From positions 620,001 to 684,000 of the forward strand of contig JAXHMA010000006.1 in assembly GCA_034521835.1 (NCBI GenBank): 64,000 nt of DNA. Direction: 5' to 3'. The position numbers and the translations under genes are program-made. The first letter of the stretch is position 1, and each line of letters starts with the position of its first letter. Origin of the DNA: JAMQKA01 sp034521835. Lineage in GTDB: Bacteria > Bacteroidota > Rhodothermia > Balneolales > Balneolaceae. Of this stretch, positions 50,343 through 59,427 are shown one piece after another. The notes beneath the pieces are model-generated. The model saw nothing but the letters and a program-made list of their open reading frames with translations. It was not told the origin of the DNA and ran no database searches.

Positions 50343-51282
50343 TTAGAAAAAGTATTCTAACCCAATAGAGTGAGCCGTTCCAAAGCCGGTCTCGAATGGA
50401 ACTAGTGCGTAATTAAAGCTTAAAGATTCCGTATTTAGTCCGACACCTAATGCTAAATTGCGATCGGTATCCCCCAGCTTATATCCCCCGCGAACCTCAA
50501 TAAGACCAGCTATATCAAGGGATAACCCGAGGTTGGCAAAATCGCGGGTGGCACTACTGATGCGCTCCTCCAACAATCGCATATAATCCCCATAAAATGT
50601 AACTAAGATAGGCAGATCTGGATTTTTGGGAGGTGTAAATATGAACAGCTCCGCAGTTATTCCCACACGAATATTGATCGAGGAGTTCCGTAGCCCTGGT
50701 CTCTCAGCTCACTCATCTTTCCCGTGCTCAAAAGGGAAGCGCCAGCTCTGAGTCGTTCATTAAGCCAGTGGGTGGATATCCCTGCATTGAAGCTGTAACC
50801 GGAAGCATCATTAACGAAATATTCTTCTCTAATATAATGTGCGGCCGCCCCCATGGAGATATTTTTGAAGGAATAGGCGTATGCCCCAGAGAGGGAAAGA
50901 TAATTCACGAAAAAGTCCCTTCAGATGGTCCCGGTGAGGTGCGGGCTTGAAAATCTAAAGAACTACTGTTCAATAAGCCAAATGCCAGGGCTTGGTTTTC
51001 ACTATTTCGGAGATTTACGGCAACATGGCTGTTGTAAAAGTCGGCAATCCATAGGGTGTAATCCGCAGAGAGGGTTGAGGTTGTATCGAACGCCAGGTTC
51101 GCTGGATTGGTGTAAATGGAAGATCCACCCATTGGTAGGGCCGTTACTGCTTCTCCAAGAGAGAGCGCCCGGGTATTAGGGCCGATATTGAGAAAATCCA
51201 GGCCACTGGTTTGACCCTGTGCCGTGCTTGCTAAAAAAAGTAGAATAGGCAGAAGAAAGCAATAAAAATAGCGTTTAATCAT
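50343..51282 (-). CDS. PorV/PorQ-like outer-membrane protein, two frameshifts
   Basis: About 310 residues. The signal peptide (FYCFLLPILLFLASTAQG) is followed by the PorV/PorQ-type opening FLNIGPNTRALSLGEAVTAL and IYTNPANLAFDTTSTLSADY. Beta-barrel strands follow in two further frames (LSLSGAYAYSFKNISMGAAA; LGLSLDIAGLIEVRGGYKLG). It ends IGLEYFF, an outer-membrane-type C-terminus. Frame changes are near 50905 and 50660. The stop of this family partner gene (51279) is only a few bases from the neighbour, suggesting one transcript. Confidence 0.75.
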
Positions 51283-52211
51283 AGATTTAGCTGCAATCCA
51301 AATACGTGCATTGATGATATGTGGCCGGGTTCCGGCACAAAGGCGTAATCTACGGAAGGAGACAGGATATCAAAAGGCAGGTGAATGGAAAATCCTGCGC
51401 TGCCGTGGTGACTTACCCTCACGGCGTTAAGATCCGTAATTTGCCATCCGCCCCTCACCGTTAACAGTTCATGCAGCCGATATCGGGCCCCTGTTCGAAG
51501 CTGCCCAACAGGGGCAGCTTCCGGCGGCAACAGCACCCCGGGCTCTGCGCTAATCAGCAGTTCCTCAGTAATGGAGTATGAGGCGCCGATTCGAACTTGC
51601 AACGGGAACCGGTCGGTGGAGCTCGGGCTGCTCTCTTCACCGTAAACAGCACCGGAATTCCAGTTGTATTCTGCAAGCAGGTCTTTGATAGCCAGTCCCA
51701 CATGCAGTTTATTTGTAGCGTGGTACAGCAAGCCCGCATCAAAACCGAAGGAGGGTGTACTTTCAAGTGCATCGTGGTAATCCGCCAGGTAATATTTTAT
51801 CGAAAGCCCCCCTTGCAGTTTATTGGTGAAACGGATCCCAAATGTAGATGTAAACTGGTATTCATTTGTGGAAAGCATCTCAGTGTGATAGCCGCTGTTG
51901 GTCCGTCCATCAATGCCTGAAACGCTTGCATTAATAATGGTAACCGACAGGCCCGCGGAAGGGGGAATCGGCACTGCCCCATTCAGTTTGTGCAGGCTTC
52001 GATCAAAGCTCATCAGCGAAGTGGAGAGATCTACCTGTCGGGAATCGAATGCTAACGCAGCAAATGCCGGGTTGTAGTATGCGTATATCCCCTCGGTAGC
52101 TACGCTGGTCATCGCATTGCCCATCGCCATGCCCCGGGGCCCAAAACCGAGTCTTGAAAAAGATCCTGCATAACCGCCCGCCTGCGCTGTGAGTAGCGTT
52201 GGAATTAGCAT
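51279..52211 (-). CDS. PorV/PorQ-like outer-membrane protein
   Basis: 310 residues in one frame. After a signal-like start (MLIPTLLTAQA) it reads GFGPRGMAMGNAMTSVATEG and IYAYYNPAFAALAF, the family's conserved first strands, and then alternating strands such as FGIRFTNKLQGGLSIKYYLA and LRTGARYRLHELLTVRGGWQ. The true start probably lies further upstream: the frame stays open and hydrophobic (SLACVFFLFWF) to about 52250 but has no ATG there. In type IX secretion systems PorV and PorQ act in surface delivery of cargo. Two such genes lie side by side here, just after a secreted protein. Confidence 0.7.
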   Translation of the reverse strand: MLIPTLLTAQAGGYAGSFSRLGFGPRGMAMGNAMTSVATEGIYAYYNPAFAALAFDSRQVDLSTSLMSFDRSLHKLNGAVPIPPSAGLSVTIINASVSGIDGRTNSGYHTEMLSTNEYQFTSTFGIRFTNKLQGGLSIKYYLADYHDALESTPSFGFDAGLLYHATNKLHVGLAIKDLLAEYNWNSGAVYGEESSPSSTDRFPLQVRIGASYSITEELLISAEPGVLLPPEAAPVGQLRTGARYRLHELLTVRGGWQITDLNAVRVSHHGSAGFSIHLPFDILSPSVDYAFVPEPGHISSMHVFGLQLNL

Positions 52212-52358
52212 GAACCAAAACAGAAAAAAAACACAGGCTAAGGATCTAAGCTTGAAGCAGACTGGTGGTGTTTTCCTTTGATGGAATCAGTCGGCCCGAA
52301 GATGAGTGTACAGAGCCCTCTGTCAGCTCTTTTTTATTTGTGCGCTTTCCGTCTTGCA

Positions 52359-53915
52359 TCAGTCTATAACTAAAATTTTACCTCGAGCAACATTTCCGGT
52401 GGTCTCAATCTGGTAAAATACCGGCCCATTAGCCACCACGTTTCCATTATGATCGGTTCCATCCCACACAGCCTCATACGTGCCTTGAGGAAATGAACCA
52501 TTTTCGAGCTCTCGGACAAGATTCATTCCAAAATCATAAAGCCGAATTTTTACATTGCCTTGGTTTTCCACGTTAAATTTTATTCGCACGATACCTTGTC
52601 TTTGAGGGGAAAATGGATTCGGATAAGCATAAGCCTCGACATCCGGGGCATTTTGCTGGTATCGATTACCGCCCGAAAGCGGAAAGTTCACGCGTGTGAT
52701 CTCCCAGGTTTGCCCAGGATTTTCTCGTGCTGTAGAGGCAAGCCCGTCTGAAGTGCTGATCCACACGCGTTCGCTGGTTGTAGCCACGCTAAAATAGCGA
52801 GCGGATGCTTTAATGAAAGAGTCAGGGCTTTGAATCTGCTCAATCTGCTGCCAGTTTTGTCCATTGTCCGAACTGATGAACAAGCCGTTATCACCCACAG
52901 CAAAAATATAATTACCCGAAAATCCTATATCGTTAATGCGCTGACCTGCCAGGTAACTTTCAAAAGTTTCTCCACCATCACTCGTCCGCTGTATGCCAAA
53001 TTGTTCACTTGCACTGATCCCTGCGTTCCAGTTCGTAAGCCAGATATCCCCGGTTGAAGACTGCTGGTCGATGCCGATTATCCAGTTGCCCAGTAACCCA
53101 CTGTTATCTACCGTCAGGTGATTCCACCGTATGCTGTCGCGCGAAGCCGTAAGTGCATTCGGAGAAATATTCAGGCCGCCAGCGGTACCTGTCCAGAGAA
53201 TGCCCTTGGGATCGACATGAGCGGAAAATCCCAAGAGGTTTTGATCCGATCGCGGGTCATACCGGTTCAAAGTATCAGAAGAGGTGAACGTGTAGGTTTC
53301 TTCAGGAACGAGACTATCGGCTGGCTGAGGCGGTAAAATCAGCCGCTGCCAATTCTGGCCAAAGTCAACACTACGCAGTATGCCCGACGCCCAGTTAGCC
53401 GTAAAAATCGTTGATCCTTTCAGATCAATGTCAAACGGCGGAGACTGCTGGGGTACTATGATCGGTAAAATACGGTACTGATGTCCCCCATAGATGAAGG
53501 TGGTATCATCTTCGGCATCCAGCGGCAGTTGCAGAAAAGACCAGGAATCACCGCCATCCGTTGAGGTGTGGTAGCCGATACCGGTTTGAACACTCCCGTT
53601 TGGGGTTTGCAGGTTGTATCCCAGGCCTGCAAGCACAGTATCAGCAGATAAGGCCAGGGAAAAAACACGTCCACGCCCCGTAGTTGTGCTGTCGGCTCCC
53701 TCTGGGAAGTACCAGGTCGGTTGATTCTGGATATTGCGATTTAGTCCCGGGCCAATCCAGAGCGTATCACCAATTGCCTCCATATTCGAAATACTATTCT
53801 GTTCAATAGATTCATAGGGAGAAGGCACGGTTCCAACTACCTGGGCGTGTAAACTACCGCCGGTGAGAAGAAGCATTGAAATAAGCAGTGAGGATCGTAA
53901 AAAAGCGTGCTTCAT
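52359..53915 (-). CDS. Secreted BNR-repeat protein with FlgD-like sorting tail
   Basis: 518 residues, intact. Signal peptide FLRSSLLISMLLLTGGSLHA. Several Asp-box/BNR-type blades follow (GYHTSTDGGDSWSFLQLPLD, LRSVDFGQNWQRL, IQRTSDGGETFESYLAGQRI, LFISSDNGQNWQQI), which form a beta-propeller like sialidases but without evident catalytic residues. The C-terminal 85 residues (YAYPNPFSPQRQGIVRIKFN ... VWDGTDHNGNVVANGPVFYQ) are a FlgD-Ig-like domain of the kind that sorts cargo for type IX secretion. It probably ends up on the cell surface. The PorV/PorQ-like genes lie downstream. Confidence 0.75.
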   Translation of the reverse strand: MKHAFLRSSLLISMLLLTGGSLHAQVVGTVPSPYESIEQNSISNMEAIGDTLWIGPGLNRNIQNQPTWYFPEGADSTTTGRGRVFSLALSADTVLAGLGYNLQTPNGSVQTGIGYHTSTDGGDSWSFLQLPLDAEDDTTFIYGGHQYRILPIIVPQQSPPFDIDLKGSTIFTANWASGILRSVDFGQNWQRLILPPQPADSLVPEETYTFTSSDTLNRYDPRSDQNLLGFSAHVDPKGILWTGTAGGLNISPNALTASRDSIRWNHLTVDNSGLLGNWIIGIDQQSSTGDIWLTNWNAGISASEQFGIQRTSDGGETFESYLAGQRINDIGFSGNYIFAVGDNGLFISSDNGQNWQQIEQIQSPDSFIKASARYFSVATTSERVWISTSDGLASTARENPGQTWEITRVNFPLSGGNRYQQNAPDVEAYAYPNPFSPQRQGIVRIKFNVENQGNVKIRLYDFGMNLVRELENGSFPQGTYEAVWDGTDHNGNVVANGPVFYQIETTGNVARGKILVID

Positions 53916-53979
53916 ACTGAAAAATTGTATTGCTCAAGTCGGTCTATAATATCGTTTCTAGTTCAGTTTCACAAAGCAG

Positions 53980-54010
53980 TTGATTTTAGCGGTTCCCCCC
54001 GTTATCTTCG
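53980..54010 (+). promoter_or_regulatory. Candidate trp operon promoter
   Basis: TTG at 53980-53982, 20 bases, then TATCTTCG at 54003-54010, close to the Bacteroidota -33/-7 consensus (TTG and TAnnTTTG). It would start transcription within a few bases of the leader-peptide ATG at 54018, giving an almost leaderless leader mRNA. Support is from pattern and position only. Confidence 0.45.
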
Positions 54011-54017
54011 ATGCGAA

Positions 54018-54101
54018 ATGAAGATAAGCAATGCTCATAATAACCTCACGTGGTGGCCTGTTTGGAATAATATACGGGCAGTGGGTAGATTACTGAGATA
54101 A
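54018..54101 (+). CDS. trpL: trp leader peptide (attenuator)
   Basis: 27 residues with Trp at positions 12, 13 and 16 (T-W-W-P-V-W, codons at 54051-54056 and 54063-54065). Three Trp in six residues is far above chance for such a short peptide. The stop is at 54099-54101. A terminator hairpin follows 20 bases later and trpE 117 bases later. A ribosome stalled at these Trp codons would leave 54076-54086 free to form the antiterminator. A ribosome that reaches the stop would cover it and let the terminator form. The first ATG of this frame is used. Confidence 0.8.
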   Translation: MKISNAHNNLTWWPVWNNIRAVGRLLR

Positions 54102-54120
54102 AAACAGCTAAGAATTTCAG

Positions 54121-54157
54121 AACCCACTGTTCCCCAACCGGGAAGTGGGTTTTTTTG
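54121..54157 (+). terminator. trp attenuator terminator
   Basis: AACCCACT (54121-54128) pairs with AGTGGGTT (54144-54151). An inner stem TCCC/GGGA extends the hairpin, and seven T follow. The 5' arm is also the exact complement of CAGTGGGT at 54079-54086 inside the leader gene (8 bp, extendable to 11 with G-U pairs), giving a mutually exclusive antiterminator. This is direct base-pair evidence. Confidence 0.85.
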
Positions 54158-54217
54158 TTGTGAACAAATCAGGAAAAGTAGCCTTCAAGGTGTCTTAGGG
54201 CGAAATAGAAGGGTTTA

Positions 54218-55687
54218 ATGGAATACGAAAAGTTTAAGTCGTTAGCTAAAAAATATACTGCCATCCCGGTATACCGGCGCCTGATGGCCGATGTGTTGAC
54301 GCCGGTTTCCTTATTTCTCAAGATTCGAAAAGATACCGATTATCCTTTTTTGCTGGAATCGGTGGAGGGCGGAGAACAGCTTGCTCGTTATTCTTTTTTG
54401 GGGCGAAATCCATTCCAGATCCTACACTACGACGGTGACCAGGTGACCCTGCAGAAGGGAGGTAGTAAGTCGGAAAGGCTGGACACTACCTATTTTGAAG
54501 CACTTAAGGAGCTGACGACAGCCTTCAGCGAGCCGAAGCTCTCCCACTTGCCCCGGCTGACCGGTGGAGCTGTTGGCTTTTCATCCTATGATACCGTACG
54601 CGATGTTGAGCACCTGCCTAATCGTCCGAAGGAGGATCTGCAGTTGCCCGAGGCGATCTGGGCCTTTTATGATGAAATTTTTGCTTTCGACCATGTGAAG
54701 CAGCAGGTTATCATTATTAAAACGGTTTTTATCGAGGATGAAAACAAAGATGATTTACAGGAACTCTACGAGGCTGCTACGAGCCGGCTTGACGAACTGG
54801 AAAAGCTGGTGATGAAGCCGATCGGCGAAACGGAACCGTTTGATATCCACCCTGAGCGACTTAAAAGCAATATGGAGAAGTCAAAGTTTGAACAGATGGT
54901 GGAGACCGCAAAAGAATATATTTATGAAGGAGACATCTTCCAGGTGGTGCTTTCCCAGCGGTTTGATACCGATTTCCAAGGCGACCGATTTATGTTGTAC
55001 CGGGCCCTGCGGATGGTCAATCCTTCGCCGTACCTGTTTTATCTTGATTTTAATGATTTTGCGCTCGTCGGTTCCTCTCCGGAAGTACTGGTTCGCGTGC
55101 AGGATGGCACGGCTGAGTTGCTTCCCATTGCAGGTACGCGTCCTCGTGGTGATACGCCCGAGGAGGACCTGGAGCTGGAGGAGGACCTGAAAAATGATCC
55201 TAAAGAGATCGCCGAGCATGTGATGCTGGTGGATCTGGGCCGAAATGACCTGTCGCGGGTGTGTAAATCAGGGACAGTGAAGCCGGTCCGCAGCCAGGTG
55301 ATCGAGCGGTATTCCCACGTTATGCATATTGTATCAGATGTACGCGGGGAGCTTTCGGCAGGACAGACGGCTGTGGATGCACTCATGCAGTGCTTTCCGG
55401 CTGGGACGGTCAGCGGGGCGCCTAAAATCAGGGCAATGGAGATTATCGATGAGCTGGAACCAACTAAGCGCGGGCCCTATGCCGGGGCTGTCGGTTATTT
55501 CGATTTTTCCGGGAATATGGACACTTGCATCACCATTCGTACTATGGTGGTCTCCCGAAACAAAGTGTATATTCAGGCTGGCGCGGGTATCGTGGCTGAC
55601 AGCGAGCCTGAAAAAGAATATTTTGAAACGAAGAACAAGGCCGGTGCGCTTGTAGAAGCATTGAGCGTGGCGCTGGATATTACATGA
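54218..55687 (+). CDS. trpE: Anthranilate synthase component I
   Basis: 489 residues, intact; makes anthranilate from chorismate. The N-terminal feedback site is FLLESVEGGEQLARYSFLGR (LLES motif that binds Trp). The catalytic half has YIYEGDIFQVVLSQRFDTDF, NPSPYLFYLDFNDFALVGSS, LPIAGTRPRGDTPEED, VDLGRNDLSRVCKSGTV, and FPAGTVSGAPKIRAMEIIDE. It is the first structural gene after the attenuator, and TrpG is encoded two genes on. Confidence 0.97.
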   Translation: MEYEKFKSLAKKYTAIPVYRRLMADVLTPVSLFLKIRKDTDYPFLLESVEGGEQLARYSFLGRNPFQILHYDGDQVTLQKGGSKSERLDTTYFEALKELTTAFSEPKLSHLPRLTGGAVGFSSYDTVRDVEHLPNRPKEDLQLPEAIWAFYDEIFAFDHVKQQVIIIKTVFIEDENKDDLQELYEAATSRLDELEKLVMKPIGETEPFDIHPERLKSNMEKSKFEQMVETAKEYIYEGDIFQVVLSQRFDTDFQGDRFMLYRALRMVNPSPYLFYLDFNDFALVGSSPEVLVRVQDGTAELLPIAGTRPRGDTPEEDLELEEDLKNDPKEIAEHVMLVDLGRNDLSRVCKSGTVKPVRSQVIERYSHVMHIVSDVRGELSAGQTAVDALMQCFPAGTVSGAPKIRAMEIIDELEPTKRGPYAGAVGYFDFSGNMDTCITIRTMVVSRNKVYIQAGAGIVADSEPEKEYFETKNKAGALVEALSVALDIT

Positions 55688-55881
55688 AGTGGATTACTGA
55701 TTTTGGAGAGCTGAATCTCCCTAAATTCTTCTTCACCACGTGATATTTTATAGCGAACCAATGAATTAAGCTCAGATTTTGATCAATGAGTTTCTCCTTG
55801 GAGAAGGAAAACAAAAGGATTGAACTCATAAGGATATTAAATTAAAATTTTGGATACAGAATTTTTACATACGGAAGTATA

Positions 55882-56880
55882 ATGAAGACGATTTTATCCG
55901 GCATAACGCCATCTGGCAAGTTGCATTTGGGAAATTTTTTTGGTGCTATCCGGCAGCATATACAGATGCAGGAGCAGGGGGATGCCTTTTATTTTATTGC
56001 TAATTACCACTCATTGACCTCTGTGACCGATGGCGATGAGATCCGTGAAAACACGATCGATATCGCGTTGGATTATCTCGCGTTGGGACTGGATCCCACA
56101 AAGTGTACATTCTTTGCCCAGAGTGATGTGCCCCAGGTTACCGAACTGGCGTGGATTCTTGGCACTTTTTGCCCGGTTAGCCTAATGGAAAAGGGGGTCG
56201 CATATAAAGACAAAGTAGCGCAGGGACTGAGTCCCAATATCGGGCTGTTTACCTACCCGATTCTTCAGGCCGCAGACATCCTTATCTATAATTCCGATAT
56301 CGTACCGGTGGGACAGGACCAGAAGCAGAATATAGAGATATGCCGCGATCTGGCCGGCAAGTTTAATCACAATTACGACGGCGAATACCTGAAACTGCCG
56401 GAAGAACACATCGTTGAATCGGTGGCGGTTGTACCCGGAATTGACGGCCGGAAGATGAGCAAGTCATACGGCAATACGATCGGCATTTTTGACGAGGGAA
56501 AAACGTTAAAGAAAAAGGTGATGTCGATCGAAACCGATTCCACTCCGCTGGATAAGCCAAAGGATCCCGAATCATGTAATGTGTTTGCCCTGATCAAGCT
56601 CTTTGCCGAGGAGGAAAAACAGAAAGAAATCGCGGAAAAATATCGTGCGGGGGGCTATGGTTATGGACATGCCAAGAAGGAACTGCTGGGTATGGTCAAC
56701 GACTATTTCGGCGATGTCCGCGAGAAGCGTCGCGAGTTGGCCGAACGGCCACGTTATGTGATGGACGTGCTCAGGGAAGGTGGCAAAAAGGCCCGTGAGC
56801 GTGCTGAAAGCGTAATGCAGCCGATTCGTGAAGTCACCGGAATTGTTCGAAATTTTAATATCTTGGAAGAAACGAAATGA
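55882..56880 (+). CDS. trpS: Tryptophanyl-tRNA synthetase
   Basis: 332 residues, intact class I synthetase that charges tRNA-Trp. It shows ILSGITPSGKLHLGNFFGAI (HIGH-type motif as HLGN), FYFIANYHSLTSV, PVSLMEKGVAYKDKV, LFTYPILQAADILIYNSDIV and GQDQKQNIEICRDLA. The KMSKS motif is DGRKMSKSYGN. It sits between trpE and trpG, unusual for a trp operon, after a 194-base gap with no clear terminator. Its stop overlaps the trpG start (ATGA), so it is translated with trpG. Confidence 0.97.
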   Translation: MKTILSGITPSGKLHLGNFFGAIRQHIQMQEQGDAFYFIANYHSLTSVTDGDEIRENTIDIALDYLALGLDPTKCTFFAQSDVPQVTELAWILGTFCPVSLMEKGVAYKDKVAQGLSPNIGLFTYPILQAADILIYNSDIVPVGQDQKQNIEICRDLAGKFNHNYDGEYLKLPEEHIVESVAVVPGIDGRKMSKSYGNTIGIFDEGKTLKKKVMSIETDSTPLDKPKDPESCNVFALIKLFAEEEKQKEIAEKYRAGGYGYGHAKKELLGMVNDYFGDVREKRRELAERPRYVMDVLREGGKKARERAESVMQPIREVTGIVRNFNILEETK

Positions 56881-57496
56881 TTTTAATTATCGACAACTAC
56901 GATTCGTTTACCTACAACCTGGTTCATATCGTGGCCCAGGAAACCGATGATTACCGTGTCATTCGCAACGATGAGTTGACGGTCGAGGAGGTCGAGAAAT
57001 TAAATCCCGACGGTATTCTTATCTCTCCGGGACCCGGTCGACCTGATGAGGCGGGTATTACCGAGCCGGTCATCAAAAAGTTGGGTCATCGCATCCCCGT
57101 GCTGGGCGTTTGCCTGGGGCACCAGGCCATTGGCGAAGTGTTTGGCGGGGAGGTAATCCACGCTCCAAAATTGATGCATGGTAAAACATCCCAGATCTAT
57201 CACGACGGAAAATCCATTTTAAAGGGATAGAAGACGGGTTTACTGCTACCCGGTATCACTCTCTGGTACTTGATCCCAACAAAATACCGGAGGAGCTGGA
57301 GATTACGGCGCGCAGCGATGATGAGGTGATCATGGGGGTTCGTCACAAGCAATTCTCTATCGAGGGGATTCAGTTTCATCCGGAAAGTATTTTGACAAAC
57401 GAGGGCCCCAAGATCGTCAAAAATTGGTTAAATATGGAGGTTGAACGGGAGCTCAAACAATCAAAATCCCCTTCGCAAGTTCCGGGGACAAAATAA
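56877..57496 (+). CDS. trpG: Anthranilate synthase component II (glutamine amidotransferase), one frameshift
   Basis: About 207 residues. Releases ammonia from glutamine for TrpE. ILIIDNYDSFTYNLVHIVAQ opens the class I amidotransferase fold. GILISPGPGRPDEAG and the nucleophile block GVCLGHQAIGEVFGG (Cys) follow. The frame shifts near 57222, where a T-run is one base short. The other frame carries ATRYHSLVLDP, then SIEGIQFHPESILT with catalytic His and Glu, to the stop at 57496. It starts on the trpS stop. Confidence 0.95.
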
Positions 57497-57555
57497 CATT
57501 CTGCTTGCTTGATGTGTGCCACAAATTAAATTATCCAACTAACGATGAGGAAACC

Positions 57556-58581
57556 GTGAATTTTGAAGATATTTTAGAAAAGCTCATCAACAGCAAAGAC
57601 CTTACGCAAGATGAAGCCGGTTTTGCGCTACAAGCTATTATTGATGGAGAAATTAATGATCCCCAGACCGCTGCTTTCCTTTACGGCATGCGTGTCAAAG
57701 GGGAGACCACCGACGAACTTACCGCATTTGTACGGGTAATGCGAAAAGCTGCCATTAAACCCGAGGTTGATGTAGAGGGAGCCGTTGACCTATGCGGTAC
57801 AGGAGGCGATAAATCGGGCACTTTTAATATTTCGACGGCTTCAATGTTCCTTGTTGCGGGGGCAGATGTTCCTGTATTGAAGCACGGCAATCGAAGTGTA
57901 TCCAGCAAAAGTGGCAGCGCAGATGTGCTTGAGGAGCTTGGCGCGGTGATCGATCTGGATAAAGAGCAGGTGGAGAAAGTGTTTAATGAAACGGGCTTGG
58001 TTTTTATGTTTGCCCCCAATTTTCATCCCGCCATGAAACATGTAATGCCGGCCCGACGTGGGCTTGGCATTCGAACTTTTTTCAACATTCTCGGTCCCCT
58101 GTTGAATCCGGCGGGCGTTCGTCGGCAGATGATCGGGGCCTTCAACAAAGATGCGGCTCGACAGATTGCTCATATTCTGGCTAACCTGGAAACTGAATTT
58201 GCTTACACTGTAAACGCCCATGATGGGCTGGATGAGGTGAGCCTCACCGGTCAATCAGAAATTTTTGAGTTAAAAGACCGTTTTGTTTCCGAAGGCATCA
58301 CGTTTGACCCGCGTTCACTCGATTTTTCATGGGTGGATATGGAGGAACTGATGGGAGGAGATGCAGAAACCAATGCTGCTATAATTACTAATATTCTGGA
58401 GGATAAAGCAGAACCTGCTCAGCGCGATATTATTTTACTTAATGCTGCCTTTGGTATCCATGCCAGCGGTAAAGCAGAACGTTTGGATGAAGCACGAGAT
58501 TTGGCCCGGGAAAGTTTAGAATCCGGAGCCGCAAAAAAAGCCCTGCGGCATTACATTGAAGCCTCAAACGACGTATCGTAG
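57556..58581 (+). CDS. trpD: Anthranilate phosphoribosyltransferase
   Basis: About 341 residues, intact. Joins anthranilate and PRPP. The start GTG at 57556 (MNFEDILEKLINSKDLTQDE) fits the family; an upstream TTG at 57505 adds 17 residues. It shows VDLCGTGGDKSGTFNISTAS (PRPP site), VPVLKHGNRSVSSKSGSADV, FAPNFHPAMKHVMPARRGLG and RTFFNILGPLLNPAG, all diagnostic. It precedes trpC by five bases. Confidence 0.96.
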   Translation: MNFEDILEKLINSKDLTQDEAGFALQAIIDGEINDPQTAAFLYGMRVKGETTDELTAFVRVMRKAAIKPEVDVEGAVDLCGTGGDKSGTFNISTASMFLVAGADVPVLKHGNRSVSSKSGSADVLEELGAVIDLDKEQVEKVFNETGLVFMFAPNFHPAMKHVMPARRGLGIRTFFNILGPLLNPAGVRRQMIGAFNKDAARQIAHILANLETEFAYTVNAHDGLDEVSLTGQSEIFELKDRFVSEGITFDPRSLDFSWVDMEELMGGDAETNAAIITNILEDKAEPAQRDIILLNAAFGIHASGKAERLDEARDLARESLESGAAKKALRHYIEASNDVS

Positions 58582-58586
58582 ACACC

Positions 58587-59408
58587 ATGCCCAATATCCT
58601 GGAACAGATTGTTGAACAAACAGCCGTGGATCTGAAGAAACGGCAGCGGAAAGTCTCTTTCAGAGATTTTGAAAGTATGGAGTGCTACGAACGGTCTCGT
58701 CGCGATTTTACCGGTGCTCTCTCAACAAGTGAAACCGTCTCTATCATAGCTGAGATCAAGAAAGCGTCTCCTTCCAAAGGGTTGATACGAGAAGATTTTG
58801 ATCCACAGCGAATTGCTGGTCAGTACCAGGAGGGCGGGGCTTCGGCGCTGTCGGTACTTACCGATGAAGCCGCGTTTCAAGGTCACCTCGATTTCCTGGA
58901 GACTGCTTCTAAAGAGGTTGAAGTCCCGCTGTTGCGAAAAGATTTTATCATTGATCCCTACCAGGTTAAAGAAGCCCGAGCCTACGGCGCCGATGCAGTT
59001 TTACTTATTGCCACGATTACGGAAGGTAAGCAATTCGGTGAACTGCTGGCGGCGGCTCAGGAGTTTGAACTGGATGCCTTGGTTGAGATTTATTCGGAAG
59101 AAGATCTGAACATTATTGACCTTGAAAAGATAAAAATTCTGGGAGCTAATAACCGTGATTTGCGAACGTTTGAAGTGGACTTGCATCACGGTATTGAACT
59201 GTTGCACAGGGCAACGGAAGGAACTGTTACCGTTTCTGAAAGTGGTCTCAGCAGCCCGGATGATATTAAGCTTCTGTTTGATGAAAAAATCGATGCTGCC
59301 CTGATTGGGGAATACTTTATGCGGCAATCAGATCCTGGACAAGCTGTAAAAGAGCTTTTGGCAGGATTTGAGGAGCTGAAGGAAAACATGCAGCTTGAAC
59401 AGAAATAA
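58587..59408 (+). CDS. trpC: Indole-3-glycerol phosphate synthase
   Basis: 273 residues, intact TIM barrel. It shows IIAEIKKASPSKGLIREDFD (catalytic Lys and phosphate region), GGASALSVLTDEAAFQGHLD, VPLLRKDFIIDPYQVKEARA, YGADAVLLIATI, ILGANNRDLRTFEVDLHHGI and TVSESGLSSPDDI. Separate from trpF, not fused as in Escherichia coli. Confidence 0.96.
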   Translation: MPNILEQIVEQTAVDLKKRQRKVSFRDFESMECYERSRRDFTGALSTSETVSIIAEIKKASPSKGLIREDFDPQRIAGQYQEGGASALSVLTDEAAFQGHLDFLETASKEVEVPLLRKDFIIDPYQVKEARAYGADAVLLIATITEGKQFGELLAAAQEFELDALVEIYSEEDLNIIDLEKIKILGANNRDLRTFEVDLHHGIELLHRATEGTVTVSESGLSSPDDIKLLFDEKIDAALIGEYFMRQSDPGQAVKELLAGFEELKENMQLEQK

Positions 59409-59427
59409 GATTTAATAATAGAGATGT

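Noticed and set aside
53907..54101. A 64-codon plus-strand frame ahead of trpE
   Set aside because: Only the last 27 codons make sense as a leader peptide; the upstream part overlaps the divergent secreted-protein gene start and has no family features.
55685..55744. A 19-codon frame overlapping the trpE stop (starts M-K-W) as a second Trp leader before trpS
   Set aside because: Only one Trp codon, and the nearby small hairpin has no T-run; insufficient for an attenuator.
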